Program-made: the position numbers and the translations under genes | DNA from: Psoroptes ovis | Lineage: Eukaryota; Arthropoda; Arachnida; Sarcoptiformes; Psoroptidae | DNA length: 64,000 nt | Reading direction: 5' to 3' | NCBI GenBank assembly: GCA_002943765.1 | Contig: PQWQ01000005.1 | Location: forward strand, 3,411,001 to 3,475,000 | Shown: one piece after another, positions 38,701-50,667 of the stretch | Layout of the letters: each line of letters opens with the position of its first letter | Numbering within the stretch: position 1 is the first letter of the stretch | The notes under the pieces: model-generated | Databases searched by the model: none | What the model saw: the letters and a program-made list of their open reading frames with translations, nothing else | Told to the model about the DNA's origin: nothing

Positions 38701-39835
38701 TGTCATACAATATTGGAAATAATCAAAATTAGAAAAATAATGAAAATAAATTGATTTTCATCTCATCTCTCTCTACTCGAATATTTCAATATATATTCAA
38801 TATTCAATACATATATTTGACTGGTGGATTGATTCAAAGGAACACATTCTAAAAATATTCATATTCAAAATCAAACAAAATCAATATGGAATCATTTCTC
38901 TCAAACTCCGAACACAGAATTTTTCATTTAAATGTATTTTATTATTGGAAACCACACAACACACATATAACCAACCAAGCAAACACCAGAAATTAATAAA
39001 AAAAAAATATGTCAAAATACTTGTCAAATACTTCATCGATTCATTGAAATATTTTTTATTAATATTAACCAACAAAAACATTTGTACAAACATTGATTCA
39101 ATGAAAGATTTGAATTTTAATTTTGATTTTTGCTTATTTTAATTTCTTATTTGGTAAAGAAATGAATTAAAATGGGGAAAATTATCAATAATGTAAATTC
39201 AATGGACAATGATTCAAAACATTTGAATGCAGTCAATGAATTGAATGTCACATTCAAACACGATCAAACATTTTGGAAATGAAGATTTCAATTTCCTGGA
39301 GAAAAAATAATTATTTTTTCCATCCATTTATTCATTCATTGACTTTATTCCATCATTTTACATCTTTAACATTCATTCATTCATTTTTCAAATAAATGTC
39401 TCTTCTTCACAGGATCAAAACTTGGAAGGCTATACCCAAATGTATAGCCTTCAAATGTCAAATATGTGTGCCGAGACAGAGAAACAGGCAGCTTGAAAGA
39501 TGCTTTGGTGAACATTTTTTGTTTGCTTTGGACAACTGAAAATGTGTGAATGAAGCCCCAAAAAAATGGAAATGGTGTCACACACTGTATGTGATCGGTG
39601 ACAAAAATTAAAATTAATAATTAAAATAATGGAAAAAAAATTTCATTTTGGAAAATTAAAATTTTGATACAATTAATTTGGAAAATAAAGATGCGTAGAT
39701 AGATGAATATTTGAATTAATGAATGAATAAATGAATTTGAATGAATGAATATGTGTGCACGAATACACAGATGTTTAGCGATGCGATCATCATCAGTGTG
39801 TTGATGTATTGATATTGTGAATTTATGCTGTTATA

Positions 39836-39916
39836 TTAGGTTGTCCGAAAAGTTCTGGCCGATTTTCATGAGCAACTCTATTCGATTAAGCGGAATAAAC
39901 TTTTCGGACAGCCTAA
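39836..39916 (+). mobile_element. MITE, family A, copy 7
   Basis: Consensus left end TTAGGTTGTCCGAAAAGTTC after TA at 39834-39835. The centre carries the one-base-longer variant CTATTCGATTAAG, shared with the copies at 40567 and 45699. The right end is CGGACAGCCTAA. Confidence 0.9.
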
Positions 39917-40566
39917 TTTATCCAAGTTGACATATTCATAAATTTAATTTTCATCATTGTGTTCATCATTGACAAAACAAAACAACACTAAAAACAAAGA
40001 CAAAATGTGTTTACACATCAATTATTTTCAATTATTTTTCGGTTAGGGTTAAGGCTTAAAAGCTTGACCTCTTTCAAAAAGTTTTGACCTTTTAATTTTC
40101 GAAAGAAAAAAATTTATTTTTTTCTCTCGCAAATTTATGGTGTGAAGCTTACACACTGAGCAGCATACACAAAATACGGACACATAAATACGTTTAGTCA
40201 AAGGGGTCACACAATTCTACAGCCTTGAAAATGACAATAACAGTGGTGATGATGATAATTTCACAAATAAAACCATCAACATCAACGACCATGAATATCT
40301 GCTGACAACCGGAAAGAAATGGTTTAAGCTATTCTGGATGCAATTTTTTCAGATTATAATCATAACCACACAATAAAGTCTAAAAAGAGATAATGAAGGG
40401 AAATTCAATCTATTAACCCTTTGATTGTCATTCATTTAAATTCATTTTGGCTGAAAAAATACATCAGGAAAACATCAACAGCAGCAGTAATTTCATTGCT
40501 TTCAGCAGTATTATTTTCAATTGAAAACGATTCTCTTCAAATGGATTTTTCAACTATTTTCAACGA

Positions 40567-40648
40567 TTAGATTGTCCGAAAAGTTCTGGCCGATTTTTGA
40601 TGAGCAACTCTATTCGATTAAGCGGAATGAATTTTTCGGACAACCTGA
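40567..40648 (+). mobile_element. MITE, family A, copy 8
   Basis: Left end TTAGATTGTCCGAAAAGTTC, right end CGGACAACCTGA; the centre has the CTATTCGATTAAG variant and one extra T. It lies only 650 bp from the copy at 39836 and shares that copy's centre, so they belong to one subfamily or arose by local movement. Confidence 0.88.
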
Positions 40649-41479
40649 TATTTTCACATTTCTCATTCATTCTCATTTGTTCAAAATCTATCAACATATT
40701 TGTATTTGATATGTTTATTTATTTAGTTTAATTCAATTTTTCAGAGAGAAAAAGGCGCAGATAATAATGATCGTTCATTCAAATTCATTCATTCATATTT
40801 ATAAACTTTGAAAATAAATGATCATTTGGTGAACATGGACACATGCACATAGATACACACAAATACTTTCAACTAAAAACAAGCAAATCAAGCCAGTGCA
40901 TTCAACAGCAGCTTTCAATGTTCAGCAAGCTATAAGCATCATCATTTGAACTCGTTGAAATCGACGGAGAAAAAATACACACATACATTCGGGTGATGAC
41001 GACCAGTGAATATAATTCAATTCAAATTCAAATGTAAATACAAATAACCAAATGAATTCAAACGACTCTTGGCCAAAAACCAACAGCAGGCAGATTTCGT
41101 ATCGAAAAATTCATGGACAAACATTCAAAGCATTCAAATGTGTATCGATACGAATTGAATTGATTGAAGTACATTCATTCATTCATTCATTGTTGCTGTT
41201 TGGCTGAGATGATTGTTTTCAATGCATCGAAACATGAAACCTGGAAATGATTTTGAATTGATTTTTCTTCATTGAAAAAATCACATAGAGAAATGTACCA
41301 AACAATAATGGTCATATTGAATAATGATAGAACATAATGGTGACAATAATACACAAACATCCAGCATAAACGAACACAGACACAGAGTGGATGTTTTCAA
41401 TGTGAATTTTTCACAATCAAAAATCATCATAAATCTATGCATTTTTGTCACCAACATGGTCTGGTCGCATCACCATACG

Positions 41480-41504
41480 CGTGTGTATGTGTGTGTGTGT
41501 GTGT
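41480..41504 (+). repeat. imperfect (GT)n microsatellite
   Basis: GT-rich dinucleotide run interrupted once by an A. Confidence 0.8.
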
Positions 41505-41672
41505 TCGGTGTATTCATAAATTCATACAGTCGTTATTTGATTATAACCATTTATATTTTCAAAGATAATAATTCAATGAATGTAAATCGAAAAAAATATC
41601 GTGATTTGGACAAATCATTTATGGAAAAACATTTTTTCCCATTAATATTTTCCATGTTTTGAATTCATAATA

Positions 41673-41752
41673 TTAGGTTGTCCGATAAGTTTTTGCCGAT
41701 TTTCTCATCGTTCCCCACGATATAATCGGCAAGAACTTTTCGGACAACTTAA
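41673..41752 (+). mobile_element. MITE, family B, copy 2 (80 bp)
   Basis: Left end TTAGGTTGTCCGATAAG and centre CCGATTTTCTCATCGTTCCC place it in family B. The right arm ends CTTTTCGGACAACTTAA, the family A form, so the arms are of different types. TA flanks both sides (41671-41672 and 41753-41754). Confidence 0.88.
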
Positions 41753-42047
41753 TACATTAAAAGACAAAATCAAATGAAAATCAATTGATTTGATTTGATT
41801 TTTGGCCATTTTAATGTTTATAAACACACATAGCAAATATATTCGAAGAATATCTATTTCAACAAATGGATGAATGAATGATATACAAATGAATTGAATA
41901 AATAAATGAACATCAAAAACTGAAATAATAATCGACTAATCATTTAATAATGATGATGATTTGGAGAATGATCATTTATTATTTATCTCTTCCAATACAC
42001 AAATTTGGTCAATTTGTTTCACGATTTTTTTTATGTTGATTCACATT

Positions 42048-42071
42048 CACACACACACACACACACACACA
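42048..42071 (+). repeat. (CA)12 microsatellite
   Basis: Twelve perfect CA units. Confidence 0.95.
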
Positions 42072-45000
42072 TGGACAATTGAATATAAAATGAATCTAAA
42101 ATTTCAAATTTGAAAATTTTCTCGTAGAAAATAACGATTTGTACTGGGTAATTTTTAGTAATATTTCTTATCATTCATTACATAATGATTCGTAAATGAA
42201 TGTGAAATTCGGCAAAAAAAAAAAAAAAAATTTCCCACCAATTCTCGTGTCCATTTAATTCAATCAATCATCGTCATAAATGAGTTTGTTTAGGGTGAAT
42301 ATTTTGAAAAATTTTAAAATCATTTTCCCTTTGAAAATTTCAACTAATCGGATTGATTGATTAATTTAGTGAAATATCCATAATGAAATGACAGTAAAAT
42401 GAAAACAAATTAAACGATTAACAAAAGAAGGGCCTATCGTGACTTGGGACCTCGTGGATCATTGAAAATTGTGTCAAATCATTGAAAATCGTTCGAAAAA
42501 CACTCAAAAATGTTTCCAATTTCAACGGTTTTCAAATTTTGCGCGAAATTTTGTCCGAAGCCCTTGGTGGCCCATTGAAATCGTTGAAACTTTTAAACAT
42601 TTCGACCCGATTCGAGCGACATTAACGACATCAAAGACATCAAAACAGCGCCAAATAATGATCGACCATTGATTATAATGATATCATGTATTTTGACTGT
42701 TCTGATCAATCATTTAGTCATCGACTTGTGTGTTGTTCACATCAGAAAATTTTCAATTCATTCATTCTTTCATCCATCCATTCATTCAGTGATTCAAAGC
42801 AAAGCCAAATACACAACAAAACAAACGAAAAACTGGATTTATTTTCAATTCAATCGTTAATACATTGTTATGGGCAATGAGTCTGAATTGAAATTACACG
42901 AAAATCTTCGAGAAAACTTCGAGAAAAATTCAACAAATTTCGATGTGAAGATCGATGTGAAATCGTGTCTTAAATGAGACAGACAACAGAGTTTGTTCGA
43001 TGATAATGACGATCATAACGATCATAAACGATTATGATGATAAGAATCTCAGTTCAGAACACCAAATAAGAAAAATGACGAAAAAAAATGCCAGGTGATA
43101 AACTGAAAGATGGTGGGGAAATCAAAGCAAAGTACAAAGCAGCCAAATACCAAATGAACACATTTGATTTTGGCGGGGAATAATGATCACACATAGACAC
43201 AGACACATTTGGCTTGAAATAAAGCCATCGAACAAATGACTATGCCCGAAACACACCAACATAGACACCAATACAAGTCAATGATAATAATGATAAATGA
43301 ATTTGTAGCATTTTGTCCGATTTGAAGCTCGAAAAAACTAAAAAAAAAAACAAAATGTTTTAATTAAGATTTGATTGATTGATCTTGTTTTGTTTTGTTT
43401 TATCTTTTCGTTTCTCCATTTTAGGCTGATGCTTTTCGGTTGTGATATCGACGAATAATCGTTCACAGCAAACGTATCGATCAATTTCGGGCCAATTTAG
43501 CCAATTGATGAATGGCGATTTGCCATTCGAACGAACAAAAAAAAAAAAAAGAAAACAAAGAAATCTGCCAAAATAAACAACGAAATAATCGAAGAAAATT
43601 TGACAGACGAAAATCCATTCAATTAGTTTTGTTTTTTTCTGCGAAATGAATTGGATTTTGAAGATCTGGACAAATGAGAGAAATGAATTGAATTGAAATG
43701 AAATCCAATTCAATTCAATTTATTATCACTTGGACAAGTGCGATTTGGAAGCCAATTGTGCTTATGAATTGTCAGTGTTTGTATGTCTTTGTATGTGTGT
43801 TTCATAAATCTTTGAAAATATCAAATTTCGATCATTTCAATTCTCATTTACTTATCCATTCATTATTCTTCTTGTTCTAAGACAACGAATAATGATAATT
43901 CATTTGATTGATTAAAAATCAATAGAGATAGAGTATTTGAATTTGTATTTCAAAAAAGAAATTTAAAGAAATTATCTGAACAAAAGTAAATTTCAGATAT
44001 TCAGATAATAACGAATGATTTGCTTGGAAAAATAGCAAATCAATATCATGGATATCGATGGAAATGGATGAAATTCAATGCATATTTCAATATTGAATTT
44101 ACAAATGATAATCTGATGATTTAAAATATGTTTAAACGAGTTTAAACAAATATTTGAATGAATTTTTCAAAACATTTCAAACAAGATTCATTCATTGATT
44201 TGAATCAAATCCCTTAATTGAAATTCATTTCATCCGTTTAAATACATTAAAATCGATTTTCATCGATTTATTCATCGAAAAAAAAATTTTCAAAATAAAT
44301 AAATAAACGAAAACCAATATCATCATTTTCGATACGGTTTATATCGTATAGCATTACTCTACAGTATTTACAGATGAAATCAATCAATAAAATTAGATAA
44401 ATAAACAAATAAAAGGTCAAAGGCAAATAACATATGATCAAATAATAATATTATCCATTACCTCTGGTTGTATTACTAACAATGAAAATAATACAATAAT
44501 AATCAATGATAATACAATACAATGACACTGAAAACGAACGTAGGAATGAATACAATGAATGTCTGAATTCGTTTGTTTATTTATTTTGTTTATTCATCTT
44601 TATTTATTCATTCACCATTGATAGACACACACACACAAACACACATTGAATTATCAGTGAACTACCATTGAATTATCATTGATTATCAATGATTCAAGGT
44701 TCACAATTTTTTTTTGGCAAAAAGTTTCACCAATCTAGTAGCTCGTGGTAAATACGAAATGCAAACAATGAATTATTCGTATGAAATTTCAAATAAAAAT
44801 TTCAAAATTGAACCCGAAAACCGAAACAAGCTCGATTCAAACAATTCAATTTAATCGAATGGCAGTGAAAATTTTCATTCAAATTCAACTTGATTTGAAT
44901 GAAATTTTCTGGTCACTGGTGAAAGGGAATGTCCAGAAAAATATTTGCTTGGTTTCCATATCGACCATGGTGTAATATATCTTGGTAAACACACACAGAT

Positions 45001-45698
45001 GCACGCGAACAGTACCAGAGAAAAAAATCGAGTAAATTCATTTTAATAGAATTCAACGACATAAAAATCAATCAATCAAATTATTAATTTCAAAAATTCA
45101 ATCGAAAATGTGACGATTTCCAATGAGGATCAATGGAGTTTAAATAAAAATTTCAATTCAAAATTACTAGGGTGAATTTGTGAAATTACAAATTTGTGAA
45201 AATTGCTAATTTGAATTAATTAAAAATTAAAATCAGTTTGGCCGAATAAAAAATTCAATTTACAAATACAAATACATGAACAATGAATTCTTAATCATTC
45301 AGCGTCAGTGAACAGAAGATATCTGGGGATGTATCTGGGGAGAATCGAGGGAGAAATGTTTGATAAAAATATTAAAGTAGAAAAAACGAAGCTCTGGAGC
45401 CTTTCAGAGCTCAAGAATACAAGAATCACTGATAAAACTGATCAAACAACACACACAAATCAGTCAAACACACACACACATTCATTGATTGTATTCCCTT
45501 GTATCAATTATTATTGTATCATATCTTGGTACGAAAAAAAAAAAAAAAATGAATAACATTAATTTATATTCTCTTGTTATTATTCTTATCATATGAAAAA
45601 AAAATCAATTTTACAAATAACCAGCAAAAATCGAAGACATTGAAATTCAATGACGACGAATATCGGAGAATATATTTTCATTTACATTAATATTTGTA

Positions 45699-45780
45699 TT
45701 AGGTTGTCCGTAAAGTTCTGGCAGATTTTCATAAAGGAACTCTATTCGATTAAGCCGGATAAACTTTTCGGACAACCTAA
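45699..45780 (+). mobile_element. MITE, family A, copy 9
   Basis: Left end TTAGGTTGTCCGTAAAG, right end CTTTTCGGACAACCTAA; centre has CTATTCGATTAAGCCGGAT. TA precedes at 45697-45698. The left arm has the GTAAAG variant but the right arm does not. Confidence 0.88.
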
Positions 45781-47659
45781 GAACATTAATCAAACATAGA
45801 TACGAACACATGCACACATATACAGACACAAATTGATCATTGATCTGTGAAAATTTTGTTTTTCGTGTTTTCAAAAATCAAACTTTAGGATCACCAAAAA
45901 ACTTTCAGAAGTCTTTGGCTTGCTGTACACACTGCCATAGATTCTTGTGCAAACACAAGTTTTGTGCAAACACATTTGAATATATCAATGTTTGCGTGTA
46001 TTTGCTGCTGCTGTTGCTAATTTGATGCAATTGCAGCTAATTGAATTTCTAATTCAAAGCGAGAATTTTCGATCTCAGAGCTGCTTTGGCTTATTTGAAA
46101 CATTTCGCTTTTGTTTTTCTTAGTGAAATGAAATGAAATCAAATGAAATGAAATGAATAATTCAATTGATACATTTCAAATTTTGATTATTCAAAGAAAA
46201 GAGCTGTTTTGTTGTGATGATATCAAGGAGAGAAATAATGAAACTAATTCATTCAGCTAAGATAATACAGAATTTCAAATAAGCTTTTCAGAAATATAAT
46301 AATCTAATTTGATTCAATTTTCAATTTTTTCGATTTTAGATTCATTTGTTGTTGGATTCATTTGTTTAATTTTAGAGAAAAAAAATGGCACCAAAGGAAT
46401 TTACACTGAAGAATTCGATACCAAAGACTTTGCTATCAACAAAGGCCAAATGAATAGAGAGATTTCAAAGGCACAAGGGAGCTGAAAGGCGCAAATTTTC
46501 AAAATTTTCGAGGATTTTCAAGGCAAGAGTCTTTTACTTTTATTATTTGGTACAAATTATTGGGTACAAATCAAGCACCTGGAGAATTCAAGAAAAAGAG
46601 ACCAGAATCTCTGATGGTATTCAAAGGATTTTTCTAAGAGAGAACCTTTTAAAATTGAATTTAAATTCATTTTTTACGAAGAATTTAAAAAATTCAAATT
46701 GGTGAAATTAATTGTGATTCCACCACCACCAACATTAACATTTTCATGCTTGAAATGATAAAATGATTATCAATTGATTGAAAATTTACTTTTGAAAAAA
46801 TTTTGTTGTTCAGTATAATTTGGCCTATTCATTCAGTTATTCACTAAATTCACTCAATCATTCACTCGATCGTTTGCTCATTCATTTGTTCATTCATTGA
46901 ATAATTTAACCAAAGAAAAATTAAAAATAAAATGAAATGAAACAAATCGATCAATCAATTTATGAATGTAACTGAATTTTATAATAATTTCATTATTTTC
47001 ACAAATGATTATTTGAGTGGAGTATGAGGTGGGGTATGAGGGGTATAAGGTAGGGGAATGAATTCAGAAAATTCAAAGTAAAAAAAAATTCCACAAAAAA
47101 CTTTGATCAAAGTTTTTACTGGGGAAAATTTAAAATTTGAGAATATTCGTGGAGCATTTGGAATATTCATGGATCATTTAACCAAGTGAAAAATTTTATT
47201 AACTTCAATTATTGAATCGATGAATTTTGAAACAAATTTCTTCGATTGAAACCAAATACCCATATACCACCACTCTGAGGTAAGGTCAATTATTGTGTAA
47301 TTTCTGGGGAAATTTTCCGTGGAATTATTGGAAAAATTATTGAGGATTATTTATGGGTAAAGAATTAAAGAAATTGTGGAAAAATTTAAATTAATTTTTG
47401 AGTAAAATTGAATTAAATAATCATAATCATCAGCATACATTTTACCAAAAACATAAAATGTCAAATACATTATGTCAATTTGAGAGGAATGAAAAAAAAT
47501 ATGAGAAATTTCCATAGACTTTCAATGAGAGAATGTTAATATCAGTATTCATTCATTTACCATTATTTATTGGGCATCGCCAAACATAACATGCCATTTC
47601 AAGCGATCATTGAGATTACATACGCTGAATACTAATAATGAATATTTTTATTTTATTTA

Positions 47660-47740
47660 CTAGGCTGTCCGAAAAGTTCTGGCTGATTTTAATGAGCAAC
47701 TTTCATTGATTAACCGGAATGAACTTTTCGGACGACCGTA
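47660..47740 (+). mobile_element. MITE, family A, copy 10
   Basis: Left end CTAGGCTGTCCGAAAAGTTC, right end CTTTTCGGACGACCGTA. The internal arms still pair, but both termini are substituted, so this copy is probably no longer mobilisable. Confidence 0.82.
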
Positions 47741-48726
47741 TTTTTCATTTCATTCAAATTCATAAAAATAAAAATAAAAATTCATAAGTTTTGGAGCATT
47801 TTTTTTTTGGATGGAAGCAGAAAATTTCCATTTTCAATGAATTTTCTCATATATATTTTAATGGAAATTGAGCCATCATCATAAAGCAACCGAAAACTTA
47901 AATGGTAATAATGAAATTAGTCTAAGAAATTTTTTGTGGAGAAATAAAAATTTTAAGAAAAAATAAAAAAGTTTCTCAGAGAGATCGATTGAACAGTTTG
48001 TTCATTTGTTCAATGTGTGCCATAGGCCTATAGGCCTAAAATATGATATTCTTGGTCGTTTTCGAACAACATACAATGGCATTTGGTTGGCGTTGGTTTT
48101 GTCAAGATTCCATCAGAAATATTGGAAAAATGGGAGCTCAGAGTCATTTCAGGCACACTCCGGCCACGCAAGCGAACAATTTCGCTGGAATTCTTTCGTT
48201 TATCGACCAGAAAAAATTGTTGAAAAAAATCAATCAACAACAAACCAACGAATTCTGAGGGTTTTTGAATTTTTCATTCAATTCCAGGCCAAAGTCAAAG
48301 CCAAAGACTGACAAACTCTCGAAGACTCAAAGACTTTACAACATTTCTACTTTTAAAAATGCCCAGCTGCTTTGAAATTCAGGACTTTGAGCTCATTGAA
48401 ATTATGGAATTTTGGAAATTATAATTCCCAAGCACACTTACAACACACATACAGACACACGACTCATACAAATACAACTCACGCACAAATACATCCACCA
48501 GCACCGATATTCCTACCATTTATCAAAGATATTATCATCATCATCATCAGCACACATTGAACGTTGAAACACATAATACAATTCTATATCAATTTAATCT
48601 ATCATTTCGAACGAAAAAATAATAATGAAAATAATAATAATAACCAGCCAAAATCTAAAATAAAATTGAAATTATGAATAATTTTTTATTCATATATTCA
48701 TAGTAGTTATTATAATCATAATAATA

Positions 48727-48806
48727 TTAGGTTGTCCGATAAGTTCTTGCCGATTTTCTCATCATTCCCTACGATATCACCGGCAAAAACTTATCGGACA
48801 ACCTCA
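48727..48806 (+). mobile_element. MITE, family B, copy 3 (80 bp)
   Basis: Left end TTAGGTTGTCCGATAAGTTC, right end CTTATCGGACAACCTCA, both with the GATAAG variant. The centre is nearly the same as in the copy at 41673 (TTTCTCATCATTCCCTACGA). TA flanks at 48725-48726 and 48807-48808. Confidence 0.88.
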
Positions 48807-50636
48807 TAATACTATCAAAGTATATAGAATTAATGATAAAATGCAAATAAGCAACGGGGAAAAAAATCTTTTTGGTGAGAATGAATGAATAAATGAATGG
48901 AATGAAAAAACCATTGGAAAATACCCGAATACCCGAAAATGCCTAAGCCTGAACACGACACTTAAATTAGCAAAATTTGAGCCAAAATATGAAGCACAAA
49001 ACCTGAAACCAGAATATCGGAGAAATAAATTGAGAAATACGAGAAAACGAAGCTTACAAACTCGGCCCGATACAAACACCTGAATTGATGAATGAATGAA
49101 TGAACGAATGGAGAAAAACCATTGAAATTTCAATGGAAAAATAATGAAAATAATAATCATATATCATCAGGAATTTTGATGAATTTATATAATACCTGGC
49201 CAAATTTCGTATATTTATATTTTAAATTTATTAATTCATATATCATAAAGCTCATATGAATGAAGCTTTGAGGTTTACCGCAGTCGATTATTATTATTAT
49301 CGTCATCGAAATCATTGATTCTATGGATTTTCAAAAATGTTTGAAAATGTAATAGTAAAATGGTCCGTGTAAACCCTAATACACAGGACCAGGGCTGACT
49401 CGGATGAAATCTATGAATCTATGGGCTTTATGTAACGTGTACGGACTGGTAGTAAATTGCAGGGCCCCAGAAAAATTGCTATCATTCGAAGCAATTCAAA
49501 TATTCACATGAATCGATTCATAAATAAATTCATATTTTTCAATTGATTTATTCATTCATTCATTCAGATTCAGGTTCAATTCAATTCAATTTCATTTCAT
49601 TCAATTTCAAATTTCATAGAATTTAATAATTTCAAATTCTGTGAATATTCCACGAATATTCTGTGAGTATTCTTTGAATATTCAAAAATAAATTCACGAA
49701 TATTCATTCATTCAGTTTCAATTCATTCAATTCAATTCGATTCATCACTAAATTGAATTTCGTTTTGGGACAGATTTTAGCACATTTTTTTTGCGAGGAA
49801 ATTATTCATTCATTCAGTCATTCGTAGTGATGATGAATTTATAAGTTTAAATTCATGAATTATTATTACCTTTATATATGAGAGAATGGAAAATATTCAT
49901 ATTTTGTTTTTTCTCATACACATATTTCAATTCATAATAATTAATAATTAATTTGAGTGAAACATGAAAATTTTGAAATTTTGGGAAAAATATTTCAAAT
50001 ATTCACAATTTCAAATATTGAACCAAAATAAAAAAAAATACAAATCGATATTTTTATTTTATTTTGCCAACAAAATTAGATGCAAGAGGGTAGTCAAGGG
50101 TTGTGTGTGTGCGGCCTTTCATGTGCGGCCATAGGCATGCAACTGTATGTAGGTCCCAACGAATCACAAAATCATGAAAAGTTGATGAAATCAAACGAGG
50201 AAAAGCGGTGAATAATGAATGAAAATGAATATTGTAAAATCAATGAAATTTCAATGAGATGAATTGTGTTCGTGTGTAAATTATGCGAAAAAATATGTGG
50301 AAAATTTCCAATTTCATTTCATTTGAAATGAAATTCAGTTTCCAATGAAATATATGAGACAATTCGACCATTTTTAGGGCGTTTGAAATAATTGAAAAAA
50401 TTGATTTTAAAATCAACCAGAAATTGCTTTACACTGCTGCTGGTGCTACACATTGAAAATTCCAAGTTTCATGAGCGACCAAATTTGATTGAAGAAAAGC
50501 AAAGAAAGAACCTTGAGGCATCTAATAATTATTAATATTTTGGCATAGAGTTCATTGGGAGAAAATAAAATGAAAATAAATTGAATCAAACTTTTCAATC
50601 AATGCTATGTATGTGCGGAATTCTATGGTGTTCATC

Positions 50637-50664
<28 letters not shown>
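50637..50664 (+). repeat. poly(A), 28 bases
   Basis: Twenty-eight consecutive A. There is no adjacent retroelement body or target-site duplication that I can recognise. Confidence 0.9.

Positions 50665-50667
<3 letters not shown>

Larger units (their letters stand above)
26014..39835 (-). other. proposed Robo intron 1, proximal part, with two MITEs
   Basis: No convincing gene on either strand. Elements are at 28163 and 33971. Points of note are treated separately: a palindromic block at 27650-27760, a hairpin-like GC-richer islet at 32585-32708, a 59-codon frame at 33013-33192, a GC-richer patch at 33690-33780, a 16 bp inverted repeat at 34889-34934, a GC-richer patch at 38460-38640 and a perfect hairpin at 39425-39452. 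Longer frames listed by length alone, such as 26147-26512 and 33716-34087, show no family resemblance. Confidence 0.5.
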
